Made by a program: the position numbers and the translations under genes. From Caldicellulosiruptor obsidiansis OB47 (GTDB taxonomy: Bacteria; Bacillota; Thermoanaerobacteria; Caldicellulosiruptorales; Caldicellulosiruptoraceae), in contig NC_014392.1 of assembly GCF_000145215.1 (NCBI RefSeq), positions 427,501 to 491,500 of the forward strand: a DNA stretch of 64,000 nt. Reading direction: 5' to 3'. Positions 53,103 to 61,303 of this stretch are shown here, in pieces. The notes under the pieces were generated by a model. It did no database searches. It saw only the letters and a list, made by a program, of their open reading frames with translations, and was not told the DNA's origin. Every line of letters starts with the position of its first letter. The stretch's first letter is position 1.

Positions 53103-53861
53103 ATGATAGTTAAGAATATATTAATTGCGGATGAAAATGAGTATGTAAGAAAAGCGATAAGAGAGAGGTTTGAAAATTCTTTTGATCCGATACATCATTA
53201 TATGTTTTTTGAAGCTGTTGATGGTGAGGAAGCTTTAAATAAGATTGGTGAGAATAATATTCATATTGCCATAATAGATACAAATTTATCCAAAATAAAT
53301 GGCTTTGAAGTTTTGAGAACTATTAAAAGAAGTCCTGTTAAAGCTCACATTCCAGTAATTTTGCTGAGTAGCAATATTCACCGTGCGACAAGATTGAAGG
53401 CATATGAACTTGGTGCTGTTGGAATCATACCAAAGCCGTTTTCAACTTTAGAGGTATTCAATATAGTTAAATCACTTTTGTACACCCAGGATGAATATTT
53501 ACATATTCATGAGATTATGCATATTATTTCTTTTTTAGAACAAATGTCAAATAAGCATATTATTGTAGTTCCCAAGATTGTGGATGAGTTTTTGTCAGAA
53601 TACTTTACTTCGTATAAATTTTTAGCTGTAAATGCTTCAACTGGAGAGCTGCTTTATAACAGAGATTTTGATGAAGACGAGATTAAAGAAATTTTGAGTT
53701 ATTTAAAAAATGGGCAGAAAATAAATTCGAATGCCTTAACTATAAAGATTAACGTTAAAAATGAGATTTTTCATTTTATATTCAAGATTTTTAGTGACAA
53801 TAAAAGATTTGTACTTTTAAAAAAAGTTTTAGATTTTTGGAGTGAATTAAATGATAGATAG
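53103..53861 (+). CDS. Response regulator receiver protein with unknown C-terminal part
   Basis: The 252-residue product begins with a complete receiver domain (about 1-125): acidic pair in ILIADENEYVRK, phosphoacceptor Asp in IAIIDTNLSKINGFE, Ser in VILLSSNIH and Lys in GIIPKPFS. The C-terminal part (about 130-252) is not a recognised output domain and has no DNA-binding helix-turn-helix. ATG 53103 has GGGAG upstream at a good distance; the longer open frame to 52974 begins in the tRNA terminator. It overlaps the HEAT-repeat gene by 11 bases. No kinase gene is nearby. Confidence 0.85.
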   Translation: MIVKNILIADENEYVRKAIRERFENSFDPIHHYMFFEAVDGEEALNKIGENNIHIAIIDTNLSKINGFEVLRTIKRSPVKAHIPVILLSSNIHRATRLKAYELGAVGIIPKPFSTLEVFNIVKSLLYTQDEYLHIHEIMHIISFLEQMSNKHIIVVPKIVDEFLSEYFTSYKFLAVNASTGELLYNRDFDEDEIKEILSYLKNGQKINSNALTIKINVKNEIFHFIFKIFSDNKRFVLLKKVLDFWSELNDR

Positions 53862-55071
53862 TATAAACTTTGTAATCTTATGTGTTATATGTATTGTAAT
53901 TCTTCTAATTGTTACTTCGGGAATTGTTTTTTTATACAAAATTATAAATAGTATTCGTCAGGGAAAAATGAGACAGGTTTTTGAAAATTACAGTAAAATT
54001 GTTTATGATGTAATAACAGGAAAGAGAAGTATTATCTCTGCTGAAAATTTTTATCTTCTGAGTGATGTTATAAATACAAATTATCCATGGATAGATGGGG
54101 AAGAAAAGAAAAATCTTTATGTAGCCCTGAAAAATTCGGATTTTTTTGACTTTGCGATAGATAAAATTCAAAAAGGTAATAGAGCTCAAAAATTAAGATT
54201 TGCAAAGGTTTTAAGTGTGGTGGGTGGAGAAGATGAACTGAAAATGCTTTTAAATATGAGTATTAAGGCACCTTATCTTATAGATATAACTGCTGAAGCT
54301 ATTTTCAAAAATATAGATAAGATACAGGATTTAAATATATTTAAACCTTTCTTAAAAACAGTCTTTTTGGAAATGGATAAATACCCCTATGCAATTAGAA
54401 GAAGAATAGAGTTTTTTGCAGTTTACGGTGGAGAAAAAATAAAAGATATTCTTTTCTATGTTATAAAAGAAAATCCATCAGACAAGGTATTAATATCATG
54501 TTTAAATATATTTTCAGAGATTGCAACATTGGAAGATTTAAAGAACATTGATTTTCTTATAAACCATTCATCACCAGAAGTTAGAGCTGCTTTCTGCAAA
54601 GCTACAGAAAAAGTGGGATGTATAAACTGTGCTGAAAAACTTGAAACACTAATAAACAACGAAAAGGTGAATTTTGTAAAACTGCGGGCTTTAAGAGCTT
54701 TAAGCAATGTATACCCTAAAAGTTCCTTGAAATATCTGCTTTCTGCCCTTGAAGATGATTGGTTTTATATGAGAGATTTTGCGAAAAATATGCTTTCAGA
54801 ATTCGGACCTGTTGTGTTGAAAGAACTTTTAACATTTTACTTTTCAACAAATGATAAATTTGCAAAGGATAAGATAAGAGAAGTGTTTTATAGTCCTGTC
54901 AATTTTGAGTATATTATAAAAAGTTTTTTGAATTATAGAACTGATTATGAGAAAAATTTAGCTTTGGAAATAATAAAAATACTGGAGTCGTCTAATCCAC
55001 AATGTTTTTATCAAAGACTTAAAGAAGAGGGATATGATTATCTTATAACAATAAAAAGAGGTAGTGAATAG
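53851..55071 (+). CDS. HEAT-repeat protein with N-terminal membrane anchor
   Basis: The 406-residue product has a membrane helix (about 5-30, FVILCVICIVILLIVTSGIV) and a helical repeat region. From about residue 215 the HEAT-like pattern is visible: DLKNIDFLINHSSPEVRAAF, KLRALRALSNVYPKSSLKYL, and MRDFAKNMLSEFGP. HEAT repeats are protein-binding scaffolds. Being translationally coupled to a response regulator and followed by a glycosyltransferase, it may link a signal to polysaccharide synthesis; this is inference. Confidence 0.82.
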   Translation: MIDSINFVILCVICIVILLIVTSGIVFLYKIINSIRQGKMRQVFENYSKIVYDVITGKRSIISAENFYLLSDVINTNYPWIDGEEKKNLYVALKNSDFFDFAIDKIQKGNRAQKLRFAKVLSVVGGEDELKMLLNMSIKAPYLIDITAEAIFKNIDKIQDLNIFKPFLKTVFLEMDKYPYAIRRRIEFFAVYGGEKIKDILFYVIKENPSDKVLISCLNIFSEIATLEDLKNIDFLINHSSPEVRAAFCKATEKVGCINCAEKLETLINNEKVNFVKLRALRALSNVYPKSSLKYLLSALEDDWFYMRDFAKNMLSEFGPVVLKELLTFYFSTNDKFAKDKIREVFYSPVNFEYIIKSFLNYRTDYEKNLALEIIKILESSNPQCFYQRLKEEGYDYLITIKRGSE

Positions 55072-55075
55072 TAAG

Positions 55076-56470
55076 ATGAAACAGATTATGTTGTGGTTTT
55101 CATGGTTTGTATCGTATTATGTCTTGGTTTTAAATACCATTTATGCAGTTTTGATTTTAATATCTCTTTTTGGCATTGTAAGTTACTGGAGAAACAAAAT
55201 AAAAGGAAGGATTGTTGAGATTGTTTCATCTGATTTTGCACCACCTGTATCACTGCTTGTTCCAGCATATAACGAAGAAGAAACAATAGCAAAATCTGTA
55301 AAGTCATTTCTACAAATAGACTATCCAGAGTATGAAGTAGTTGTGATTAATGATGGTTCAAAAGATGGGACCATGGATGTATTAAAAAGTGAATTTGAAC
55401 TTTACATTGTAGATAGAAAATTTAGGAAGGTTCTTCCTACAAAAGATATAAAGGCTATATATTATTCTAAAAAATATTCAAATTTGATTGTAGTTGATAA
55501 AGAAAACGGGGGTAAGGCTGATGCCCTCAATGCGGGTATAAATGTATGTACATATCCATATGTTTGTTCGCTTGACGCTGACTCGATTTTAGAAAGAGAT
55601 TCAATAGCAAAGGTTATGCAACCGTTCTTTGATAACCCAGATGAAGTTGTTGTAACAACAGGTATTGTTAGAATAGTAAATGGATGTAAATTAGATACGT
55701 TTGGTAACATTCAGGAACTACATCTTCCAAAGTCGGCTATAGCAAAGTTTCAAATAATAGAATATCTAAGAGCTTTTTTAGGCGCAAGAAAAGGACTTTC
55801 TATGATAGGGAGTCTTGTCATTGCTTCAGGTGCATTTGCAGCATTTAACAAAAATGCTATTGTAAAAGTTGGGGGATTTTCTCATAAGACTGTTGGAGAA
55901 GATATGGAAGTTGTCGTAAAACTCAGAAAAAATTCATACAAAGAAGGTGGGCATGGCAAAGTTGAGTTTGTGCCAGACCCTATTGTTTGGACACAATGTC
56001 CAGAGAGTATACAAGACCTGTCAAAACAACGCAGAAGATGGCAAAGATGTCTTTGCCAGGTACTTTTTATGCACAAAGACCTTTTGTTCAACCCTCGATA
56101 TAGGATGTTAGGGCTCTTTGCTATGCCGTATCAATTTATATTTGAGCTATTAGGTCCATTTGTGGAGATTATGGGATATATCTTTATACCTTTTGCATAT
56201 TTTACACATATAATTAATTTAGAAGTTGCGTTGTTTTTCTTTGTAGTGGAAATATTATATGGTATTGTTATTTCTATTTTAGCAGTTCTGCTTGGAGAGT
56301 TTTCTGAGAAAAAATACGAAGAGTGGAGAGAGTTTGGCTTGCTTGTGTTATTTGCTATATTAGAAAATTTTGGTTACAGACAAATGACAGTATTATTTAG
56401 AATTATCGGTACATTTGAAGCTATACTAAACAAAAAGGGATGGGCAAAGCCTGAGAGAAAAAAACTGTAA
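55076..56470 (+). CDS. Processive glycosyltransferase family 2, membrane-bound
   Basis: The 464-residue protein is a GT2 synthase of the BcsA/PgaC/NodC type: N-terminal helix (about 15-38), LLVPAYNEEETIAKSVKSFL, VVINDGSKDGT, CSLDADSILERDS, TVGEDMEVVVKLRK and the QRRRW motif (DLSKQRRRWQRCL), then C-terminal helices. It adds sugars from a nucleotide donor into a growing polymer. Which sugar is unknown. GTG 55064 is an alternative start overlapping the HEAT gene. An exopolysaccharide under control of the upstream receiver is plausible. Confidence 0.9.
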   Translation: MKQIMLWFSWFVSYYVLVLNTIYAVLILISLFGIVSYWRNKIKGRIVEIVSSDFAPPVSLLVPAYNEEETIAKSVKSFLQIDYPEYEVVVINDGSKDGTMDVLKSEFELYIVDRKFRKVLPTKDIKAIYYSKKYSNLIVVDKENGGKADALNAGINVCTYPYVCSLDADSILERDSIAKVMQPFFDNPDEVVVTTGIVRIVNGCKLDTFGNIQELHLPKSAIAKFQIIEYLRAFLGARKGLSMIGSLVIASGAFAAFNKNAIVKVGGFSHKTVGEDMEVVVKLRKNSYKEGGHGKVEFVPDPIVWTQCPESIQDLSKQRRRWQRCLCQVLFMHKDLLFNPRYRMLGLFAMPYQFIFELLGPFVEIMGYIFIPFAYFTHIINLEVALFFFVVEILYGIVISILAVLLGEFSEKKYEEWREFGLLVLFAILENFGYRQMTVLFRIIGTFEAILNKKGWAKPERKKL

Positions 56471-56550
56471 TGTTTTGTGTTAGTAATGGCAGATAAGAGG
56501 GTATAAACTATTTAAAAAGATTAATTAATTACAGGGGGGGTAATAAGAAA

Positions 56551-56970
56551 ATGCCACAAATAGAATGGCTTGATCAGTACTCTGTTGGAGTTGAGTCTAT
56601 AGACAACCAGCACAAAGAGCTTTTTGAGAGAGTAAACAGGCTTTTGAATGCTTGTGCTCAGGGTGAAGGTAAGAAAGTTTTGCCAGAAGTTTTAGACTTT
56701 TTAGGTGATTATGTTGTTTTTCATTTTTCAACTGAAGAAAAGTACATGAAAGAGTATTTGTATCCAGATTATTTAACTCATAAGAAAGAACACGACAGCT
56801 TTGTTGAAACCTACAAAAAGTTTCGAGAGGAGATAGAGAAAGAAGGAGCAGGAGTTGCTGCAGTTATAAAGACAAACAAACTTATTGTTGACTGGCTTAA
56901 AAATCATATCCTTGGAACAGATAGAAAACTTGGGGTTTTTTTAAAAGAAAGAAAAATACAAACGGAGTAA
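56551..56970 (+). CDS. Bacteriohemerythrin
   Basis: The 139-residue protein has the di-iron site of hemerythrins: WLDQYSVGVESIDNQHKELF (His), VVFHFSTEEKYM (His, Glu), THKKEHDSF (two His) and WLKNHILGTDRKLG (His, Asp). It binds oxygen, either for sensing, storage or protection in this strict anaerobe. AGGGGGGG precedes the start. It follows the glycosyltransferase after 80 bases and ends with a terminator, so it may share the transcript. Confidence 0.95.
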   Translation: MPQIEWLDQYSVGVESIDNQHKELFERVNRLLNACAQGEGKKVLPEVLDFLGDYVVFHFSTEEKYMKEYLYPDYLTHKKEHDSFVETYKKFREEIEKEGAGVAAVIKTNKLIVDWLKNHILGTDRKLGVFLKERKIQTE

Positions 56971-56992
56971 TTTAGTAGATTATAAAAATTGC

Positions 56993-57027
56993 AAAAAGCT
57001 GTCCACCACAAGGGTAGACAGCTTTTT
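56993..57027. terminator. Terminator after the hemerythrin gene
   Basis: AAAAAGCTGTC (56993-57003) pairs with GACAGCTTTTT (57017-57027). The T tract serves the plus strand, and a matching tract is present on the minus strand. Confidence 0.85.
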
Positions 57028-57029
57028 GT

Positions 57030-57572
57030 TTATATGCTAACAAGCTTTTTCTGCATTTTTCTTTTAATTGAAATATTGTCTTCTTTTCTATTTCTCAAAC
57101 TTTCAATTGGGTGTGGAGCCATCTCCCACTTGTAATCTTCATCTTTTACCGTGTTGTGCTTATCAATTACCACATGACTTGCAACCAAATTTATATAATG
57201 ATTTACTTTGTTCTGAAACCAGAAGAATGTGTGGTTTTCTGGCAAGTCATTTACGTTTCTCAGGTTTTCTTTGTCGGCTGTGATTTCAACCATCTGGGAA
57301 AGAACTTTGCGGACATATTCGCTTGTGTCATGGAACATTAAAAGATTTGGGAACTGTCAAAAAGGAATGACCTCGCACCAAGATTTGTTTTCATGTTTTT
57401 GTAATAGCCCAGCTGCTTTGTAAAGATGTGCAATTTCTGCATCAAGATGTATCTCCCAGATGGATTTTATATTTGAGTCAACCTCAGATTCATAGAATGA
57501 ATAATACAGATAGCATTCGGTGTATTCATGCAAAAGAAGATTTTCAAACCATGTGAATCTCGGGTCAATCAA
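57030..57572 (-). pseudogene. Ferritin-like protein gene, interrupted by an in-frame TGA and 5'-truncated
   Basis: Two pieces in the same minus-strand frame (57572-57360 and 57356-57030) are separated only by TGA at 57359-57357 and read together as one protein: PRFTWFENLLLHEYTECYLY, then EIHLDAEIAHLYKAAGLL, SWCEVIPF, stop, QFPNLLMFHDTSEYVRKVL. The E...H spacing in EIHLDAEIAH suggests a ferritin-like helical bundle. The first helix seems incomplete and no ribosome site is present. A nonsense mutation in an already truncated gene is the simplest reading. Confidence 0.7.
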
Positions 57573-57697
57573 TGAACTATAACTTTATGAGATTATTATT
57601 TTCTTGCTATAAAAAATGGTGTAGAATATTAAGACGTAAAAAAATAAAAAAGTAGCAGGAGGAAAAAAATGGGGTAAAAAAATCAAAAGAGTATGTT

Positions 57698-59026
57698 GTG
57701 AAAATTGACACGCTCAATCACCAGGCACAGGGCATTGCAAGAATTGGTGGATTTGTGGTGTTTGTTGACAATGTTCTTGTGGATGAGGTTGTAAAGATCA
57801 AAATAGAAGAAGTAAAAAAAGAATATGCCAGAGCAAAATTGATAAAAATTTTAGAAAAAAGTCCCCATAGAAAACAGCCAGAATGTCCTTATTATTACTT
57901 ATGTGGTGGATGTCATTTGATGCATGCAAAATATCAGTATCAATTGAGTCTTAAAAAGCTTCTTGTTGAGGATGCTTTTAGACGAATAGGGAAACTAAAC
58001 CCCAGGATAAATGATGTAATTGGAATGGAAAAGCCTTTTAGATACAGAAACAAAACTGCACTTCCAGTAGGTGAAGATTATAAAAATCCTCAAATAGGAT
58101 TTTATAAAAAGATGACACATGACATTGTTGATATAGATTACTGTCTTATTCAGCATGAGGTTTGCGATGACGTAATAAAAGGTATGAAAGATCTGATCCG
58201 AAAGTACAATATTGAGGTGTATAGCGAAAAAAAGCATCAGGGAGTTTTGAGACACATTGTTGTTAGAAACTCATTTGCATTTAATGAGATGATGCTCATT
58301 CTTGTTTGTACAAAAGTACCTGAGGATTTGGAGAATATTAAAAAAGATATTTTAAACAAGTTTCCAAACATTAAATCACTTTATGTAAACTTGAATCCTA
58401 AAAGGACAAATGTAATATTGGGTGAGGAAGATATATTGATCTGGGGAAGTAACACAATAAAAGATAAGATAGGGAATTTAATATTTGAGATTTCTCCAAA
58501 ATCATTTTTTCAGGTAAATTCTATTCAAACAGAGCTACTTTACAATCAGGTAGTGAAATATCTAAGGAATATTGATGCAGAAGTTGTGTTTGATGTATAC
58601 TCTGGAATAGGTACCATTTCGATGTTTGTCGCTCCTTTTTGTAAAAAAGTATACTCCATAGAGATTGTTGAAGATGCAGTTGAAGATGCAAAAAAGAGCA
58701 GCAAAAACAATGGTATATCAAATATTGAGTTTATATGTGCAAATGCTGAGATTGAAATTCCAAAGCTTATGGAAAAAGGAATTATACCTCAGGTTGTGAT
58801 ACTTGACCCTCCTCGAAGTGGATGTGAAAAAGCTCTCTTAGAAAGCTTGATAAAGCAGAAGATTCCAAACATAATTTATGTATCTTGCAATCCATCAACA
58901 CTTGCAAGGGATAGCAGTATTCTTTGTTCAAATGGTTATGAAATTGTGGAAGTTCAGCCTGTTGATATGTTTCCACAGACATTTCATGTAGAGTGCGTGG
59001 TGTTGATGTCAAGGGTGGATAAATAG
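57698..59026 (+). CDS. 23S rRNA (uracil-C5)-methyltransferase, RlmD/RlmCD-like
   Basis: The 442-residue protein starts with a TRAM-like domain (HQAQGIARIGGFVVFVDNVL), then an iron-sulfur cluster motif CPYYYLCGGCHLMH with a later fourth Cys (DIDYCLIQHE). A SAM-dependent methyltransferase domain follows (FDVYSGIGTISMFVA; LDPPRSGCEK; VSCNPSTLARD with the nucleophilic Cys). It methylates U in rRNA (or tRNA in TrmA relatives). The annotated start GTG 57698 has no clear ribosome site. AGGAGG at 57658 serves an ATG at 57669 that is out of frame by one base (see findings). Confidence 0.9.
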   Translation: MKIDTLNHQAQGIARIGGFVVFVDNVLVDEVVKIKIEEVKKEYARAKLIKILEKSPHRKQPECPYYYLCGGCHLMHAKYQYQLSLKKLLVEDAFRRIGKLNPRINDVIGMEKPFRYRNKTALPVGEDYKNPQIGFYKKMTHDIVDIDYCLIQHEVCDDVIKGMKDLIRKYNIEVYSEKKHQGVLRHIVVRNSFAFNEMMLILVCTKVPEDLENIKKDILNKFPNIKSLYVNLNPKRTNVILGEEDILIWGSNTIKDKIGNLIFEISPKSFFQVNSIQTELLYNQVVKYLRNIDAEVVFDVYSGIGTISMFVAPFCKKVYSIEIVEDAVEDAKKSSKNNGISNIEFICANAEIEIPKLMEKGIIPQVVILDPPRSGCEKALLESLIKQKIPNIIYVSCNPSTLARDSSILCSNGYEIVEVQPVDMFPQTFHVECVVLMSRVDK

Positions 59027-59109
59027 AACAAAGAAGAATAATTGCAAGGAGGGCACAACAGTTGAAAATAACAAGACAAAAAGGTATAATTTTGATTAGG
59101 TGGTATTGA

Positions 59110-59720
59110 ATGTTGCTGAGTATGCAAAAACTTAAAGAGATATATAGCATTAGCCGAAGGCTATTTCCTAAACTGGGAAAAGGAAGGGGTTAATAATACC
59201 TCTCAAGCTACCTAAGGGAAGGAGAAGGTACAAAAAAGAAGACATAAAAAACTACTTGGCATGACAGAAGAAAAACCAAAACCAACCGTTGTTTTGTATG
59301 CAAGAGTCTCCACTAAAAAGCAAGAAGAGTACCTTAAAAACCAGCTCAGAAGACTTGAGGAATACGCAGAGTCTCAAGGTTGGCAGTATGAGGTTATATC
59401 TGAAATAGCCAGCAAAGTAGAATAAAAACAGGAGAGGGCTATTAAAACTTTTGAACAAAATCAAAAGAGGAGAAGTTGTAAAAGTTGTAATAGAGTATCC
59501 TGACAGACTTGCAAGGTTTGGATTTGAATATCTTAAGTTTTTCATGGAGAGTTTTGGGGTAGAACTTGTAGTGTTAAACGGTAGAGAAAACGAAGAAGAA
59601 ATAAAAGAAGAACTAGCAGAGGATTTAATAGCGGCAGTAAAATCTTTTGCAGCAAGGATTTATTGGCAAAGAGGTGCTAATAAAAGACATGATAACAGTT
59701 CAGACCAAGCTAATTTTTGA
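59110..59720 (+). pseudogene. IS607-type serine recombinase (tnpA) pseudogene
   Basis: Fragments in different frames give the expected protein in order. A MerR-like helix-turn-helix start (MQKLKEIYSISRR) comes first, then LKLPKGRRRYKKEDIKNYL. The catalytic segment VVLYARVSTKKQEEYLKNQL, with the nucleophile Ser in ARVST, lies in the frame 59261-59425. VVIEYPDRLARFGFEYLKFF and LAEDLIAAVKSFAARIY lie in the frame 59451-59720. Frameshifts near 59190, 59260 and 59425 inactivate it, so mobility would need another copy. Confidence 0.85.
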
Positions 59721-61227
59721 GGGCAGTGAAGATAAGCAGAAGGTATTAGACCTTATGAGAAGATGGTCCTCTTGTATGAGGTATGCATATAAGAGGCTTC
59801 TGGAAGGGCATAAAAGGAATGAACTCAAAAAGCAGCTGCAGGGGATTTTCAATCTTAATTCTCGATACGTTGATGATGCGATAATGAAAGCAAAAAGCAT
59901 TTTGACCTCATGCAAAGAAAGAGGAGAAAATCCCAAGAAGGTTGTTTTTGGTGGCAGGCAGCTTTTTGAAAAACTCCAGAAGAGGCACATAAACGGTAAA
60001 GCGTACAAGAAACTTCAACTTAAGTGGCAGGAGAAGAGGAAAGGGAATCTGTACTCAAGAGGAGACAGGAGCAAGAAGGGGAATCTCAACACAAGGATTG
60101 AGATAGATGAAGATTGTACAAGACTTAGAATCAACGTAGGAGAAAGGGAGTACGTATATGCGAGAATACAGCCCGGATGGAAGATAAAAGATGGGAGGTA
60201 TATTGATAGGAATCAACTTCTTGAGGCGATAAGTATTTGTGGACAGCCATATTCTGTCCAGCTGAAACTTAAAAGTGGTGTAGTATATGCCTACTTTGCT
60301 ATTGAAGAAGTTTTTCCTCAGCCTGCGATAACGAGAGCGAATGGAGTTATAGGGATAGACACGAACGCATATCCGAGGCACGTGGCATGGGTAGAAACAG
60401 ATGAGCATGGACAGCTTCTGGGATATGGCAGAATACCAATGCCAGAACTTGAGAGCGGGAGTTTTGAGAAAAAGGAGTATTACAGGTGGCAGTATGCACA
60501 CATGATAGTACAGATGGCGAAAGAGAAGCAAAAAGCCATAGTGATTGAGAGCCTTAGCATAAAAGACAGGGGAAGAAGAGAAGATTTTTCAGGTAGAAGA
60601 TCAAGACGAATAAGGCATTACTTTGGGTACAGATCACTTCTGGAGAAGGTAAAACTTTTAGCAAAGCGAGAAGGGATAGAGGTTATAGAAGTAAACCCTG
60701 CATATACTTCGGTAATAGGGATGCTGAAGTATGCACCGCAGTTTATGGTGAGCAAGGATGTTGCTAGCTCGTACGTGATAGCTCGAAGAGGGCTTGGCTT
60801 GAGAGACAGAATACCGCACAACTATATGATGTTTCTCGGTAGACTTGATGTAAACGAACTGGAGGAACTGAAGGAGTACGTAAGGAAGGTAGTTAAGAAC
60901 ACATACGTTAGGAAAAAGCAACTCAGAGAGATAGGTAGAGTGATAAAGTTTTTACAAAGCCTTGAGAGTGAGACAGAGAGACTATCTGTACCACTGGATG
61001 GAACAAGTACAGGTAGTCGTGGCAAAAACCACAATCTCTGGCAAGTTCTCAGGGTAGCGGTGGTGACTCCACTCTCTCCTGAGAGGGTTTTAAGAGACCT
61101 CTCTGTCCTGAAATCGCTTTTGGTTTCGGGGCAAGTGGGGAAGACCTATAAAGGCGCAAGTTCCTGTTTCTTGGGACAGGGGCTATGGCTTTCCCAAATA
61201 CCGCCTGCTGGGGCTGGGAAAGCCTGA
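59689..61227 (+). CDS. tnpB: TnpB-family RNA-guided nuclease of an IS607-type element
   Basis: The 512-residue protein has a split RuvC nuclease core: IGIDTNAYPRHVAWVE (first Asp), KAIVIESLSIKDRG (Glu), and VSKDVASSYVIARRGLGL (third Asp). The zinc-finger CxxC pairs found between the last two blocks in many TnpB proteins are absent, as in some longer thermophile members. TnpB cuts DNA guided by an RNA from the element's 3' end. ATG 59689 gives the family start ITVQTKLIFEG; the frame is open from 59647. Its last 70 codons overlap the GC-rich structured region. Confidence 0.88.
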   Translation: MITVQTKLIFEGSEDKQKVLDLMRRWSSCMRYAYKRLLEGHKRNELKKQLQGIFNLNSRYVDDAIMKAKSILTSCKERGENPKKVVFGGRQLFEKLQKRHINGKAYKKLQLKWQEKRKGNLYSRGDRSKKGNLNTRIEIDEDCTRLRINVGEREYVYARIQPGWKIKDGRYIDRNQLLEAISICGQPYSVQLKLKSGVVYAYFAIEEVFPQPAITRANGVIGIDTNAYPRHVAWVETDEHGQLLGYGRIPMPELESGSFEKKEYYRWQYAHMIVQMAKEKQKAIVIESLSIKDRGRREDFSGRRSRRIRHYFGYRSLLEKVKLLAKREGIEVIEVNPAYTSVIGMLKYAPQFMVSKDVASSYVIARRGLGLRDRIPHNYMMFLGRLDVNELEELKEYVRKVVKNTYVRKKQLREIGRVIKFLQSLESETERLSVPLDGTSTGSRGKNHNLWQVLRVAVVTPLSPERVLRDLSVLKSLLVSGQVGKTYKGASSCFLGQGLWLSQIPPAGAGKA

Positions 61228-61290
61228 AAGGCGGAATATAAATACCCCAGCCGCCAAACTCGTGCTAGTGTGCACAGTTTGGTTGACCAG
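61020..61290 (+). ncRNA. Candidate omega RNA (TnpB guide RNA scaffold)
   Basis: The region overlaps the tnpB 3' end and passes it by about 60 bases. It is GC-rich in an AT-rich genome and full of pairings: CCTGT/ACAGG near 61163-61180, GGCTTTCCC (61187-61195) with GGGAAAGCC (61216-61224), CCGCCT (61201-61206) with AGGCGG (61229-61234), CTGGGG (61208-61213) with CCCCAG (61245-61250), and a last hairpin CCAAACT (61254-61260) with AGTTTGG (61276-61282). Some of these cross, giving a pseudoknot, as known for omega RNAs. The guide would be the bases just after the element. Ends are estimates. Confidence 0.65.
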
Positions 61291-61303
61291 GTAAATCAAA
61301 CTT

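Larger units (their letters stand above)
59095..61290 (+). mobile_element. IS607-type insertion element (tnpA decayed, tnpB intact)
   Basis: A serine-recombinase tnpA remnant precedes a full-length tnpB, with a highly structured GC-rich 3' end, which is the layout of IS607 elements. Such elements lack inverted repeats, so the ends (just before 59110 and just after the last hairpin at 61282) are approximate. It sits between rlmD and an MFS gene. Confidence 0.8.
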
